From the NCBI GenBank assembly GCA_013287645.1, contig JABDDJ010000023.1:1-37588 (forward strand): a stretch of DNA of 37,588 nucleotides, in the 5' to 3' direction. This stretch comes from Chlamydiota bacterium. Its GTDB lineage: Bacteria; Chlamydiota; Chlamydiia; Chlamydiales; JABDDJ01. The translations under genes and the position numbers were made by a program. The notes beneath the pieces are model-generated. The model did not search any database. It was not told the origin of the DNA and saw nothing but the letters and a program-made list of their open reading frames with translations. Positions 24,827 to 34,253 of the stretch are shown piece by piece; position 1 is the first letter of the stretch; each line of letters begins with the position of its first letter.

Positions 24827-27800
24827 TTATATAATAATATCAATGCTATTGCGGAATGAAGTATCTCTTACAAATGATGGGTTACCTCTAGCATACGAAA
24901 GTCCTTCAAAACGAGACTTGAGGTAAATATTCGCAGGATCTTGGATCTCTTGGTTCATCTCGAAGGAATCGATATTAGGGGACATAAACTGTCGGAACTC
25001 TTGTGCCAACTGGAGTTTAGCATTTTGCTTTTCTTCGGAGCTATAGGCGCTATTCGTATCAGAAATAATCCTTAACAACGACTCAGGGTTATTAAGTTCT
25101 TGAGTGTCGATTTCGCTTTGTGTGACATTAGCTGTACCTAGTACTGTAGGCACTCCAATGACGTTGTTAATAATATTTGAAGTAACGGGTGTCAACACTT
25201 CTGGAGGAAGAACATTGCGGAACTGTAATGTTATCAGGCTATTCAACTCTTCAGCCAAACGTGTCTGACTTAAGAGAGTATTAGCTCCAATACTGCTGAG
25301 GATTTGCTGCCCGGTACGGTTTGCAATTAATCTAGCTCCATTAGCAATCCTTGTGGCCAGATCAACCGAGAAACTATATCTTGTGACAAGATCGGCTCGA
25401 ATAAAGTTACGCAGGTCATTTTCGCTAGCAAAGCGTTGATTAGACACAATAATGTCATTAACAACGCCTTGTGCTATAATGGCAGCCCTTTGCTGATTGG
25501 TAATTTCTTGCTGCAACGCATTATTGCTTTGATCTTGCAGATACTGTTGTTGCTCCGTCACATTTTGATCGAATTGTTGCTGCTGTGCGGCCTGGTCTGT
25601 TGTGGCCTGTTGATGCTCTAAAATTGATTGGGTTAAGGCTGCTTCTATTTGAGTTTGATTCAGGTTGTCAGCGGAAAAGTTATCTTGAGCAACCCTAGCT
25701 GTAACAACCTCTTCAGCGAGAGAGTTTCCTAACACAATAGCTTGGTCTAGGTCAGCTTGTTGATTTAAAGCTTCTAGAATAGCAGCATTACGGAAATCGA
25801 GTAATGTATCTGGTTGTGCTTGTGCAGCCGCATTCAGGATATCTTGGATCGATTGAGTAGGCAAATTTGTGGTTGTTGATACGTTTAAACCTTGGGCTGA
25901 ATTAGCAAAATCTTGCGCATTAATGGAGTCAGAAGCCGAAGGCTGGTTAAGTTCAGCTCCAGTAATCGTAGAAACAGGTAATTGATTAACAAGGGAGACC
26001 GCTGCATTGTTGAAGGCTTCTTGGAGTAATGCAGGATTTATTCTATTGTCCGGAAGAACATTTAAGCTAGGGGCAGGATTAACGACTTCTGGCACAGGAA
26101 CAGGAGTAGGCTCAGGGATTGGAGGTGCCGGATTAGTTTCAGAAATAGGGAGATTAGGTTCAGAAGTAGGTGTTACTGTAGGTGCAGGTGTAGGCGTGGT
26201 CGTAGGTGGCTGACCAGTCAGGATAAATGCTTGAAGCACTCTAAAAAATTCATCAAAACTCGTGAAGGGGGCTTGTGCTGCAGCATTATTAACGCCCTGA
26301 TCAACTGCAGGAACTGCAACGCGTCGAGGGATTTGTGCTGTGACAATGAGCTGATCGATCAATGCATTTTTAAAGTCTTGAAGCTGAATACCTTGTGCTA
26401 ATAAAAAGGCATTCAAAGCCTCTACTTCAGTAGGGGGTTTCAATGCGTTAGCAAATTCAGGAGCAGCATTACCCAACACTTGCGCAATCAATCCAGGTGC
26501 ATTTAACGCTATTGACAATGTTTGCAATGCAAACTGAGCCAGTACATTTTGCAATAAGAGAGTCACCTCAGCAATTGCCGCTTGCTTATCAGCACCTTGT
26601 AAACTCGTTCCATTAACAAGTGATTCCGCAATCGCTTGGAGCACTGCCGCGCCCTGTTGACTCTTGAAATTCACCGCTATTTGCGCAAGCTCTGAAGAGA
26701 TCAGCAATGATAAAGAATCATCGCTCAACTTTTGTCCCTTCAAATTATCCTGAAAACGCAGTCCAGCTGCCACTGCAGCCTGTTTTGTCGCTTGAATAAG
26801 TAATGAACTTATCGCCTGCAACACATCTTGTCTCAAAAACTCTCTTCCCACAGATGTCACAGCAGGGTACACGGTAGGGCCGCGGCTATAGGTAGATAAT
26901 GCAGACAAAAGCGATGATAAAGAGAGATTTCCTTGCAGCATGTTAGTTCTCAGGCCAAAAAGTGAAGAGCTTAATCCGGTCTCACCCGACCCAGCTCCCT
27001 GTGAGACTGTAGGGGACGTTGATGCTTGCACATATGAATCCACTTCTTGAAGAGTAGCTCCTCGATGCGTAAATTTAACGAAATCAACATGCTTTTTCTT
27101 CTTATCGAGAAGAGATTTGGAGAATAGAAGACGCTTAATATCCGCTTTCTGATTACCAGGAAGATTTGGGTCAGTAAATAATGTAGGTGGAGGAGGTATT
27201 GGATAGAGAGGTTGAGGAGGAAAAAAGACTTCTAAAAAGAGGGTAGCTACAGGCTGGACATAAGGTCCTGCCGGAAATGGAGCAATTTGTCCAGCTAAAG
27301 CAACCGATGATTCTAGAGGAATCTGCGGTAAAGGAGGAACGAAGGCCGCACTAAACGCATTTAACTTTGCAATCACAACATTGTTTTGAGCAACTTCAGA
27401 GTTGTATAGAGTGGCAGCAGCATCATAAGTAGCATGTGCAGGATTTGAAGTAGCTATGTACGCATTGTACGTGGCTACAGCAGCGTCCAGATTAGCCTGA
27501 TTGTTATCGATATTAAACTGAGCAATCGCGGCATTTAAAGCATTAATTTGGGTATTATCGGTGATAACCTGATTGTTATAGACAGTCGTTGCAGAGTTCA
27601 TCGTTGCAACCTGTGCGTTAATAGTTGTAACAAGTTGAGCCCACTGATTAAAGTGATTTTGCAAACGTCTGCGTTGAGCACGCGATAATTGACAGTACTC
27701 AGCAATAGAAGCATAATAACCCATGGTCAGAGTAGGGTCATTAGCATCACTCGCTCTATCAACTTGTGTAAAGTGGTTACGCGCTTTACCTAGAGTCTCT

Positions 27801-27994
27801 TCATAGACATTCAAAGGAATACGTAAATCGGGGATACTAGGTAAAAAAGAGGTAGGAGGCGGATCAGATGAGGCAGCTTGAGTATCTCCCGAAAATCCCG
27901 GATCTTGCGTTGGTGCACTATCAGGTGTTGGAGAAGTATCAGTTACAGGTGGAGGCGCGTTAGTATTGGTATTATTATTAATTGGGGTGGACAT
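24827..27994 (-). CDS. Large Pro/Asn/Gln/Ala-rich protein, putative type III secreted
   Basis: Protein of 1055 residues with no enzyme motif seen. The N-terminus is disordered and rich in Asn, Thr and Pro (MSTPINNNTNTNAPPPVTDT), a composition common in type III secreted proteins. Residues about 110-215 carry Asn/Ala-rich heptad-like segments (VYNNQV, INALNAAIAQFN, LDAAVATYNAYI) suggesting a coiled coil. A Pro/Thr hinge lies near 595-645 (PTTTPTPAPTVTPTSEPNLP). A Gln-rich helical part around 760-830 follows, and the C-terminus is mixed. The layout recalls the DUF582 family of conserved chlamydial secreted proteins (CT619-CT621, CT711-CT712), but I cannot confirm that by eye. AAGGAG stands 8 bases before the ATG, the strongest ribosome site in the effector-like set. 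The TPR gene follows in the same unit. Confidence 0.6.
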   Translation of the reverse strand: MSTPINNNTNTNAPPPVTDTSPTPDSAPTQDPGFSGDTQAASSDPPPTSFLPSIPDLRIPLNVYEETLGKARNHFTQVDRASDANDPTLTMGYYASIAEYCQLSRAQRRRLQNHFNQWAQLVTTINAQVATMNSATTVYNNQVITDNTQINALNAAIAQFNIDNNQANLDAAVATYNAYIATSNPAHATYDAAATLYNSEVAQNNVVIAKLNAFSAAFVPPLPQIPLESSVALAGQIAPFPAGPYVQPVATLFLEVFFPPQPLYPIPPPPTLFTDPNLPGNQKADIKRLLFSKSLLDKKKKHVDFVKFTHRGATLQEVDSYVQASTSPTVSQGAGSGETGLSSSLFGLRTNMLQGNLSLSSLLSALSTYSRGPTVYPAVTSVGREFLRQDVLQAISSLLIQATKQAAVAAGLRFQDNLKGQKLSDDSLSLLISSELAQIAVNFKSQQGAAVLQAIAESLVNGTSLQGADKQAAIAEVTLLLQNVLAQFALQTLSIALNAPGLIAQVLGNAAPEFANALKPPTEVEALNAFLLAQGIQLQDFKNALIDQLIVTAQIPRRVAVPAVDQGVNNAAAQAPFTSFDEFFRVLQAFILTGQPPTTTPTPAPTVTPTSEPNLPISETNPAPPIPEPTPVPVPEVVNPAPSLNVLPDNRINPALLQEAFNNAAVSLVNQLPVSTITGAELNQPSASDSINAQDFANSAQGLNVSTTTNLPTQSIQDILNAAAQAQPDTLLDFRNAAILEALNQQADLDQAIVLGNSLAEEVVTARVAQDNFSADNLNQTQIEAALTQSILEHQQATTDQAAQQQQFDQNVTEQQQYLQDQSNNALQQEITNQQRAAIIAQGVVNDIIVSNQRFASENDLRNFIRADLVTRYSFSVDLATRIANGARLIANRTGQQILSSIGANTLLSQTRLAEELNSLITLQFRNVLPPEVLTPVTSNIINNVIGVPTVLGTANVTQSEIDTQELNNPESLLRIISDTNSAYSSEEKQNAKLQLAQEFRQFMSPNIDSFEMNQEIQDPANIYLKSRFEGLSYARGNPSFVRDTSFRNSIDIII

Positions 27995-28084
27995 ACTAAA
28001 TTCTCCTTATTGGAGTGAAAACAAATTCTTTAGTAAAATTATCCTAATTTAATTATAACATTAATTTTAAAATTTTACATACCC

Positions 28085-28113
28085 TAGACATAAAATTATC
28101 TAATAGATACTAT
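28085..28113 (+). promoter_or_regulatory. Predicted sigma-70-type promoter of typA
   Basis: TAGACA (28085-28090, five of six matches to the -35 consensus) and TACTAT (28108-28113, four of six to the -10) are separated by 17 bases. They lie just upstream of AAAGG and the typA ATG, giving a short leader of about 12-15 bases. Confidence 0.45.
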
Positions 28114-28131
28114 GTATAAAAAAGGTAATTC

Positions 28132-29949
28132 ATGTATCATCCCTCTAAGATCCGCAATGTCGCCATCATTGCCCACATCGACCATGGCAAAACTACTTTA
28201 GTTGATAGTTTGCTTAAACAAGCCCATATTTTCCGCGATAATGAGAAAATTCAAGAACGGGCAATGGATAGTAATGACCAAGAAAGAGAACGCGGTATTA
28301 CTATTTTTGCTAAACAAACTTGTATTTACTTTGACGACTTTAAAATTAATATCATCGATACCCCAGGACATGCCGACTTTTCCGGAGAAGTCGAAAGAAT
28401 CCTCGGAATGGTCAACTCGGTACTGCTTCTTGTCGACGCACAAGAAGGACCCATGCCTCAAACACGCTTTGTCTTAATGAAATCCCTGCGCATGGGACTC
28501 AAACCCATTGTAATTATCAATAAAGTCGATAGACCTCATGCCGATCCAGATCGTGTTCTTAATGAAACCTTTGATCTCTTCTCTGAGCTAGGCGCCACCG
28601 ATGAGCAGCTAGACTTTGCCTTCTGCTATGCATCCGGCCTAAGCGGATTCGCCAAGAAAAATCTTGAAGATCCACATGTCGACATGCGTCCTCTACTCGA
28701 ACTCATTGTAGATAAAGTCCCAGCACCTTCTGGAGACCCTGCAGAGCCATTTTTAATGCAGGTCACCACCGTCGGATTTGATGATTATGTCGGAAGATTA
28801 GTCTGCGGAAGAGTCCTTCAAGGCTCTATCACCAAAGGACAACAACTACTCCATATCACCGCCTCAGAACAAAAAAAATCCAATGTCACACGTATCCAAG
28901 GAGCCCTCGGCCTAGAGATGGTCGAAATGGAAAAAGCCGGCGTAGGCGATATCGTCACTATCGCAGGATTTCCCCAAGCAACTATCGGAGATACCCTCTG
29001 CGACCCCACAAATCCCGTCCTCCTACCTCCCATTACGCTCGATGCCCCTACAGTATCTGTAGACATCAGCGTAAATAACAGCCCCTTTGTAGGACGTTCT
29101 GGACAGCATATCACCATGAACAAGATCCGCGACCGCCTAGAAAAAGAAAAACGTTCCAATATCTCCCTCGGCATTACTATGGACTCCGGTGATCAAGATA
29201 AAATCACCGTCGCAGGACGCGGTGAACTACACCTCGCCGTCCTTATCGAACAGATGCGCCGCGAAGGCTATGAATTCAGCATCTCTAAACCCAAAGTCAT
29301 CACCCGTGAAGAAGTAGGCACTGTCATGGAACCCATGGAACGCGTCCATGTCGAAGTCCCTGAAGAGTACTCCGGGTCTATCATCGAACAGCTCTCCAAG
29401 CGCAAAGGAGAAATGCAAAGCCTAGAAACAACCCCAGAAGGCATCACCCGCATGGTCTTTGTTATCCCCATGCGCGGACTCATCGGGTACCGCAACGAAT
29501 TCCTCACCATGACACGCGGATTAGGCGTCCTCACCTCTATTTTTGAAGGGTATGCTCCCTGGAAAGGAAACATCGGCGGAAAAAACCGCGGAGCGCTTAT
29601 TTCCGGCTGCCCAGGAGCAGCCAGCGCCTATGCCCTTTGGAATCTACAAGACCGCGGAACTATGTTCATAGCCCCTGGAGACAATGTCTATGAAGGGATG
29701 GTAGTTGGCGAACACTCACGCGAAAACGACCTAATCGTCAACCCTATCAAAGGAAAGCAGCTCACAAACGTCCGCGCTGCCGGAAGTGACGAAAATATTA
29801 CTTTAACCCCACCTATTAAGCTGACGCTCGAGCAGGCGATTGACTACATCCGTGATGACGAATATGTCGAAATCACTCCTGACACCATTCGCCTCAGAAA
29901 GAAGCTCCTCACCGAAAACGACCGAAAGCGCCAGGATCGTAAAAAATAA
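28132..29949 (+). CDS. typA: Ribosome-associated GTPase TypA/BipA
   Basis: Translational GTPase of 605 residues, the normal TypA length, acting on the ribosome in 50S assembly and stress adaptation. G motifs are all present: [10 protein letters not shown] (14-23), RERGITI (52-58), DTPGHADF (76-83) and NKVD (130-133). An EF-G-like domain II and the domain III/V region follow ([46 protein letters not shown]). The C-terminal TypA-specific domain includes [18 protein letters not shown] residues and ends in basic [17 protein letters not shown]. The ATG has AAAGG six bases upstream. Codons prefer C in the third position, unlike the AT-rich effector-like genes around it. It converges on the IQ-motif gene across a perfect inverted repeat. 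Confidence 0.97.
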   Translation: MYHPSKIRNVAIIAHIDHGKTTLVDSLLKQAHIFRDNEKIQERAMDSNDQERERGITIFAKQTCIYFDDFKINIIDTPGHADFSGEVERILGMVNSVLLLVDAQEGPMPQTRFVLMKSLRMGLKPIVIINKVDRPHADPDRVLNETFDLFSELGATDEQLDFAFCYASGLSGFAKKNLEDPHVDMRPLLELIVDKVPAPSGDPAEPFLMQVTTVGFDDYVGRLVCGRVLQGSITKGQQLLHITASEQKKSNVTRIQGALGLEMVEMEKAGVGDIVTIAGFPQATIGDTLCDPTNPVLLPPITLDAPTVSVDISVNNSPFVGRSGQHITMNKIRDRLEKEKRSNISLGITMDSGDQDKITVAGRGELHLAVLIEQMRREGYEFSISKPKVITREEVGTVMEPMERVHVEVPEEYSGSIIEQLSKRKGEMQSLETTPEGITRMVFVIPMRGLIGYRNEFLTMTRGLGVLTSIFEGYAPWKGNIGGKNRGALISGCPGAASAYALWNLQDRGTMFIAPGDNVYEGMVVGEHSRENDLIVNPIKGKQLTNVRAAGSDENITLTPPIKLTLEQAIDYIRDDEYVEITPDTIRLRKKLLTENDRKRQDRKK

Positions 29950-29958
29950 ATTAAAAAT

Positions 29959-30024
29959 TAAACGCAAAGGCGCCAAGTCGCAAAGAAAAAAATGATTCTT
30001 TGCGACTTGGCGCCTTTGCGTTTA
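29959..30024. terminator. Perfect 29-bp inverted repeat, bidirectional terminator-like
   Basis: Arms at 29959-29987 and 29996-30024 are perfectly complementary (core AACGCAAAGGCGCCAAGTCG) with an 8-base loop. They sit between the convergent stops of typA (29949) and the minus-strand gene (30028), with A/T-rich flanks that would give U-rich tails in either direction. The AAACGCAAAGGCGC core recurs at 31660-31688 and 36293-36358, so it is both a repeat-family member and a likely terminator. Confidence 0.75.
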
Positions 30025-30027
30025 GTT

Positions 30028-31473
30028 TTAAGCCATAATAGAAAAACTGAATCCTCTTTTAGCGTATTGGTAAATTAAATCGGATTTTTGCATTTCTCTA
30101 ATAAAAGCTTGATAGAACTCATAACCACAACCGATAGCAGGATCTTCTTCTTTACTTGCCTTATTATAAATTTTATTCACCATTGTAGTATTTTGATACT
30201 TTTCAGCCACTAAGTCTAAATCGTATAGAGGTAAAAATACAAATGGACGGACTTTCTCTATTCCTTTTTCGTCGATACTTTCTTGCAGCATTTCTTGCAG
30301 TTTTTGAGAGAGTTTGCGCAAAAACTCTTGAGCTTTGGTTTTTTCTTCGTTGTTGAAGCCATATTTTTCTGCTAGGTTATTGACAATAGTCATTTCCATT
30401 TCAGGAGTAGGAACAACATTAATGTTAGGATGTCTTTGATGGTATTCTGTTAAACCAACGTGTAATATATCTATTCTCTTAATACCCTCTTGCTTTATCC
30501 TATCTAGTTCTTTATTATTCTCTTCAGATTCAAAAAAGGAAGGATCTACATACTTAGCGGCTTCTTTTTTGATGATATCAGCATGATGGGGAAAACTAAA
30601 GATAAGCATCTTTAAATAATCCGGAGAGTTTGAAGGTTTAAAAGAAACATCTTCTAAATCCACTAGACCAATTTTACATTTACCATCACTTTCGACAAAT
30701 AAAGGCATGTTGTCATAGCGTGGACTATTAAAATAACAAAATTCTTGACTCGAGCTAGGAGCAATATGCCGAGATTGAACCAGTTCTAAATCATTAGGGC
30801 TAGTTAGAAAAACAAAATTTGTATATTGTTCTACAGCAGATGAAAATCCTTCAATAGTATTAGCATATAATTGCGTTTGATAAAAATCTTGTCCACTTAT
30901 AATTGGCAAACGATCTTCTATTAAATAATCAATTTTAGTTATGTCCGTAGAGCGAGTATCCTCGTAGTGAGCCGAGGCCTTTGGAACAGCTAATCGGTCA
31001 TAGCCCTTTTCTGTACACAAATCACGTCCTTTTATCATTTTGTTTAATCGATAATAGGGCTTTTCAAATGGTTTTTTTATAATAATCTCAGGGTGTTGTT
31101 CAGGGAAATATACCTCTGATCTTCCAGCTACCTTTGCTCGCTTACTTAGCTTAAATTCATCGGTTTTTATATATTTATGGGCTAAGCAACTTGTTGGTAT
31201 AAAGTGTGGTTTTGTTAAATTTTTTAATCTTTTTTTAAGTAGATGGTTTCTAAAAGCATTCTGAACAACTATAGCGGCCTTTTCTTGCATAAAATCGCAC
31301 TTATAAAATATTCTACAACCTAAGATAAACGTATATTTGCGTGCAAAGATCCCTACAGAGGAAAAAATATTTTTGGCTATTTCTGGCATAGATAATACAA
31401 GATTACTTGTATTTTTTAAAAAATCTGTTGCTGTGTGGAGAACATAGTCTTTCAATAAACATACATTATGCAT
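30028..31473 (-). CDS. Kinase-fold-like protein with an N-terminal IQ motif, candidate effector
   Basis: Protein of 481 residues, family not recognised. Residues 70-82 read VQNAFRNHLLKKR, matching the calmodulin-binding IQ consensus at Val70, Gln71, Arg75 and Lys80. Downstream features recall a degenerate kinase or aminoglycoside-kinase fold: EIIIKKPF (candidate ATP-site Lys about 133); a hinge-like IDYLIEDRLPI (181-191); PRYDNMPLFV (251-260), where the catalytic loop D..N would be; and IGLVDLEDV (268-276), with Asp272 at the DFG position. No classical HRD is present, so it may be inactive or use another chemistry. Residues 25-60 contain a hydrophobic stretch, and the C-terminal 150 residues are helical. 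GGGAAAG precedes the ATG. A host-facing role is inference from the eukaryote-like motif. Confidence 0.6.
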   Translation of the reverse strand: MHNVCLLKDYVLHTATDFLKNTSNLVLSMPEIAKNIFSSVGIFARKYTFILGCRIFYKCDFMQEKAAIVVQNAFRNHLLKKRLKNLTKPHFIPTSCLAHKYIKTDEFKLSKRAKVAGRSEVYFPEQHPEIIIKKPFEKPYYRLNKMIKGRDLCTEKGYDRLAVPKASAHYEDTRSTDITKIDYLIEDRLPIISGQDFYQTQLYANTIEGFSSAVEQYTNFVFLTSPNDLELVQSRHIAPSSSQEFCYFNSPRYDNMPLFVESDGKCKIGLVDLEDVSFKPSNSPDYLKMLIFSFPHHADIIKKEAAKYVDPSFFESEENNKELDRIKQEGIKRIDILHVGLTEYHQRHPNINVVPTPEMEMTIVNNLAEKYGFNNEEKTKAQEFLRKLSQKLQEMLQESIDEKGIEKVRPFVFLPLYDLDLVAEKYQNTTMVNKIYNKASKEEDPAIGCGYEFYQAFIREMQKSDLIYQYAKRGFSFSIMA

Positions 31474-31569
31474 ATTCTTTCCCGGTGCTAATTTATATTA
31501 ATTATTGCATTTTATTGTTAAGATTATATAAACATTAAAAAATTTAGTATAACTAATATGAGTAGCTAA

Positions 31570-31639
31570 GATCGCTTCGCGGCAGGATAAGAAGGATAAA
31601 TAAATTTTTATCATTTTTTTATCCTGCCGCGAAGCGATC
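31570..31639. repeat. Inverted repeat with 21-bp perfect arms
   Basis: GATCGCTTCGCGGCAGGATAA (31570-31590, 21 bases) pairs perfectly with 31619-31639 across an AT-rich 28-base loop. It lies between the divergent IQ-motif gene and zwf, where a terminator is not expected, which favours a mobile or structural repeat. The adjoining 31635-31660 repeats the sequence at 19839-19864 in inverted orientation. Confidence 0.8.
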
Positions 31640-31688
31640 CTGCCCATCCTGTTATTTTTCTTTGCGATTTTGCGCCTTTGCGTTTAAT
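31635..31688 (-). repeat. Shared intergenic repeat (copy 2) joined to one arm of the AAACGCAAAGGCGC repeat
   Basis: 31635-31660 is the complement of the 26-bp sequence at 19839-19864 with one mismatch. It runs directly into TTTGCGATTTTGCGCC and TTTGCGTTTAATT, a single arm of the repeat found as full hairpins at 29959-30024 and 36293-36358. The join shows these elements occur as mosaics. Confidence 0.65.
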
Positions 31689-31729
31689 TAATTATAAAAT
31701 TACAATGGATACCAAAAACGAAGTTGAAT

Positions 31730-33286
31730 ATGGCCACTTCCACAACAGTACAGTTCAAAAATCCTTTAGAAGACCTTGAGCGTCAAGCTAAGACTGTTGA
31801 TCCCTGCATCATGGTCATCTTTGGCGCCACAGGAGACCTAACAGGACGTAAGCTTCTGCCCGCACTCTATAACCTCGCTAGCGATGGAGAGCTCCCTGCC
31901 CACTTCGCCTGTATAGGATTTGCCCGCAGACCCAAGTCTAACGAAGACTTCCGCAACGAGATGCGCAAAGCTGTTGACTCATATTCTCGCGTACAACCTG
32001 TTGACACTAATACATGGAACTCTTTTTCTGAATCGATCTTTTACCATCGCTCCGAATTTGATGATGACAAGGGCTATGAAGAATTAAGAAATTTACTTGA
32101 TAGTTTAGACCAGCGCCTAGGCACGCAAAAAAACCGTCTATATTATCTCTCCACTCCTCCCAGCTACTTCGCCCAGATCATCGAAAAGCTCCACAAGCAC
32201 AAACTTCTCTACGAATTCAGCGAAAAAAGCCAGCCCTGGTCCAGAGTAATCATCGAAAAACCCTTTGGGCATGACCTCACCAGCGCTCAACAACTCCAAA
32301 CCGAAATCACTCACTACCTTAACGAACAACAAATCTACCGTATCGACCACTATCTTGGAAAAGAGACTGTCCAAAACCTTCTGGTCTTTCGATTCACCAA
32401 CCCTATCTTCGAATCACTCTGGAATAACCGCCATATCGACCATATCCAAATGACGGTAAGCGAAGATATCGGCATTGGCACCAGAGGCCATTTCTTCGAA
32501 GAAGCCGGAAACCTGCGCGATATCATACAAAACCACATGATGCAGCTGCTCTCCCTAGTCACAATGGAACCTCCCAACCATCTAAATGCAGCCTCCATCC
32601 GCAGCGAAAAAGTAAAACTTATGGATGCTATACGGCAGTATAAGCCTTCTCAACTTGGCAGTAATATTGTCAGAGGCCAGTATGGCCCAGGTATCATCAA
32701 CGGTGAGCAAGTCCTTGGTTACAGGCAAGAAAAGGATGTCGACCCTAAAAGCGATGTCGAAACCTATGTCGCTTTGGAACTCTTCATCGATAATTGGCGC
32801 TGGGCTGGGGTACCCTTCTACCTGCGTGCAGGCAAGCGTCTCCCTAAACGTGCTACAGAGATTGCCATCACCTTCAAAAGAGCTCCCGCCTTTATCCAGC
32901 AATTTGACGAAAAGCGCACTACAGCCAATATCCTCGTCATTCGCATTCAACCGGACGAAGGCATCAGTCTCAAATTTAATTGCAAAGTCCCTGGATTACA
33001 CGCTCCTCTACAGCCAGTTAAAATGGATTTCCTCTATGGCGCTTATTTTGGAGCGACTCCTCCTGAGGCCTACGAACGTCTTCTCTGCGACTGCATGGCT
33101 GGCGACAATACTCTGTTTGCCTCAGTAGATGAAGTGATTGCCTCTTGGAAACTATTCACTCCTGTACTCGATTACTGGAAAGCTCATCCTTCCACCAACT
33201 TCCCCAACTACGCAGCAGGAACCTGGGGTCCTTCAGAGAGCGACGAGCTTATCGAACGCTCAGGAAGGCAGTGGAGACTGATTTAA
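31730..33286 (+). CDS. zwf: Glucose-6-phosphate 1-dehydrogenase
   Basis: Cytoplasmic enzyme oxidising glucose 6-phosphate to 6-phosphogluconolactone with NADP+, first step of the oxidative pentose phosphate pathway. At 518 residues it has family length. The dinucleotide-binding motif IFGATGDLTGRKLLPALYNL starts at about residue 30. The substrate and catalytic signature RIDHYLGKE is at about 204-212, and EDIGIGTRGHFFEEAGNLRD and RAGKRLPKRATEI follow as expected. The start is the ATG at 31730, with GAAG six bases before; a TTG two codons earlier is less likely. It is the first gene of a tight unit, with one base between its stop and the next ATG, and the opcA-like and pgl genes complete the same pathway segment. 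Confidence 0.97.
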   Translation: MATSTTVQFKNPLEDLERQAKTVDPCIMVIFGATGDLTGRKLLPALYNLASDGELPAHFACIGFARRPKSNEDFRNEMRKAVDSYSRVQPVDTNTWNSFSESIFYHRSEFDDDKGYEELRNLLDSLDQRLGTQKNRLYYLSTPPSYFAQIIEKLHKHKLLYEFSEKSQPWSRVIIEKPFGHDLTSAQQLQTEITHYLNEQQIYRIDHYLGKETVQNLLVFRFTNPIFESLWNNRHIDHIQMTVSEDIGIGTRGHFFEEAGNLRDIIQNHMMQLLSLVTMEPPNHLNAASIRSEKVKLMDAIRQYKPSQLGSNIVRGQYGPGIINGEQVLGYRQEKDVDPKSDVETYVALELFIDNWRWAGVPFYLRAGKRLPKRATEIAITFKRAPAFIQQFDEKRTTANILVIRIQPDEGISLKFNCKVPGLHAPLQPVKMDFLYGAYFGATPPEAYERLLCDCMAGDNTLFASVDEVIASWKLFTPVLDYWKAHPSTNFPNYAAGTWGPSESDELIERSGRQWRLI

Positions 33287-33287
33287 A

Positions 33288-34253
33288 ATGGCTCTAACCA
33301 AAGAAGCATGTCTCTTTAATCTAATCGTCTATGCACCCGAAAAAGAGCGTATTCCTCGCCTTCTCGATATCATTCAAGCCATCAGCAAACGGTTTCCTTC
33401 AAGGCTGATCTTTATCTCTCTTGACGAGTCGCTGCAGGAAATCTCAATAAAAGATTCTGGAAATTCCATCTCTACTCCTTCGTCCAGTCTCCACAAAGTG
33501 CCCTTCTACGTCATGCCACACATTATTCCCGACCTACCCATCACTCTCCTCTGGGGAACAGACCCAACCAAAGATAAAACACTTTTACCCTATTTTCAAG
33601 GCTTCGCGACAAGGATCATCTTCGATGCTTCCATCCATGACGAATGGAGCGCCTTCGGACAACGGATGATCGACCACACCACAGATAAGCAACAGGCCAT
33701 GATCGATATCTCCTGGGCCCTTATTAGCGGTTGGAGGGATGCTCTCGCAAGGCTTTTCAATGATTCTACAACCATGGATGCGCTCAGCTACTGCAAAAAG
33801 ATACGTATCCTCTGCCACAATAGCTCCGACTATGCTGCTGGTATCTACCTCCTAAGCTGGCTCTCTTCCAGGCTACACTGGTCCTTATCCCTATCTAAGC
33901 ACTGCGAAGGTGTTTTAGAGGCACATTTCAATCATGATAAAGGCAATCTTACAGCCTTAATCACTGAAGAACCGAACTCCAAAGATCAAGAGCATGGAAT
34001 CTCCTCTCTCGAGATCATCACTCAAGATGACGACGTCTATCTGATGACGCATCGTCCTCCCCACCGCACTATCACTACGCATGTCATGCATGCTGACAGC
34101 TGTAAATTACCCATCACACTCCCCTATACCGGTATTAACAATAGCTACTTATTCTCCAAAGAGCTTCTCCACCACCATACCGGAGAACATTACCAACACA
34201 TGCTAAAAGCCCTTCTTCATTTCTCAAAAGAAAAGCAACATGCACCCGTTTGA
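33288..34253 (+). CDS. opcA: OpcA-like glucose-6-phosphate dehydrogenase assembly protein
   Basis: Protein of 321 residues placed between zwf and pgl. It resembles OpcA, which in cyanobacteria and actinobacteria promotes assembly or activation of glucose-6-phosphate dehydrogenase. Supporting features are an early NLIVYAPEKERIPRLLDII strand-helix, SRLIFISLDE near 43, HIIPDLPITLLWGTDP (the OpcA-typical PDLP...LWW.GDP region) near 83-98, RIIFDAS near 113, and DISWALISGWRDALARLF near 143-160. No catalytic motif is visible, as expected for an assembly factor. Its ATG follows the zwf stop by one base, with GGAG about 11 bases upstream, and its last 14 bases overlap pgl. This is consistent with translational coupling. 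Confidence 0.7.
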   Translation: MALTKEACLFNLIVYAPEKERIPRLLDIIQAISKRFPSRLIFISLDESLQEISIKDSGNSISTPSSSLHKVPFYVMPHIIPDLPITLLWGTDPTKDKTLLPYFQGFATRIIFDASIHDEWSAFGQRMIDHTTDKQQAMIDISWALISGWRDALARLFNDSTTMDALSYCKKIRILCHNSSDYAAGIYLLSWLSSRLHWSLSLSKHCEGVLEAHFNHDKGNLTALITEEPNSKDQEHGISSLEIITQDDDVYLMTHRPPHRTITTHVMHADSCKLPITLPYTGINNSYLFSKELLHHHTGEHYQHMLKALLHFSKEKQHAPV

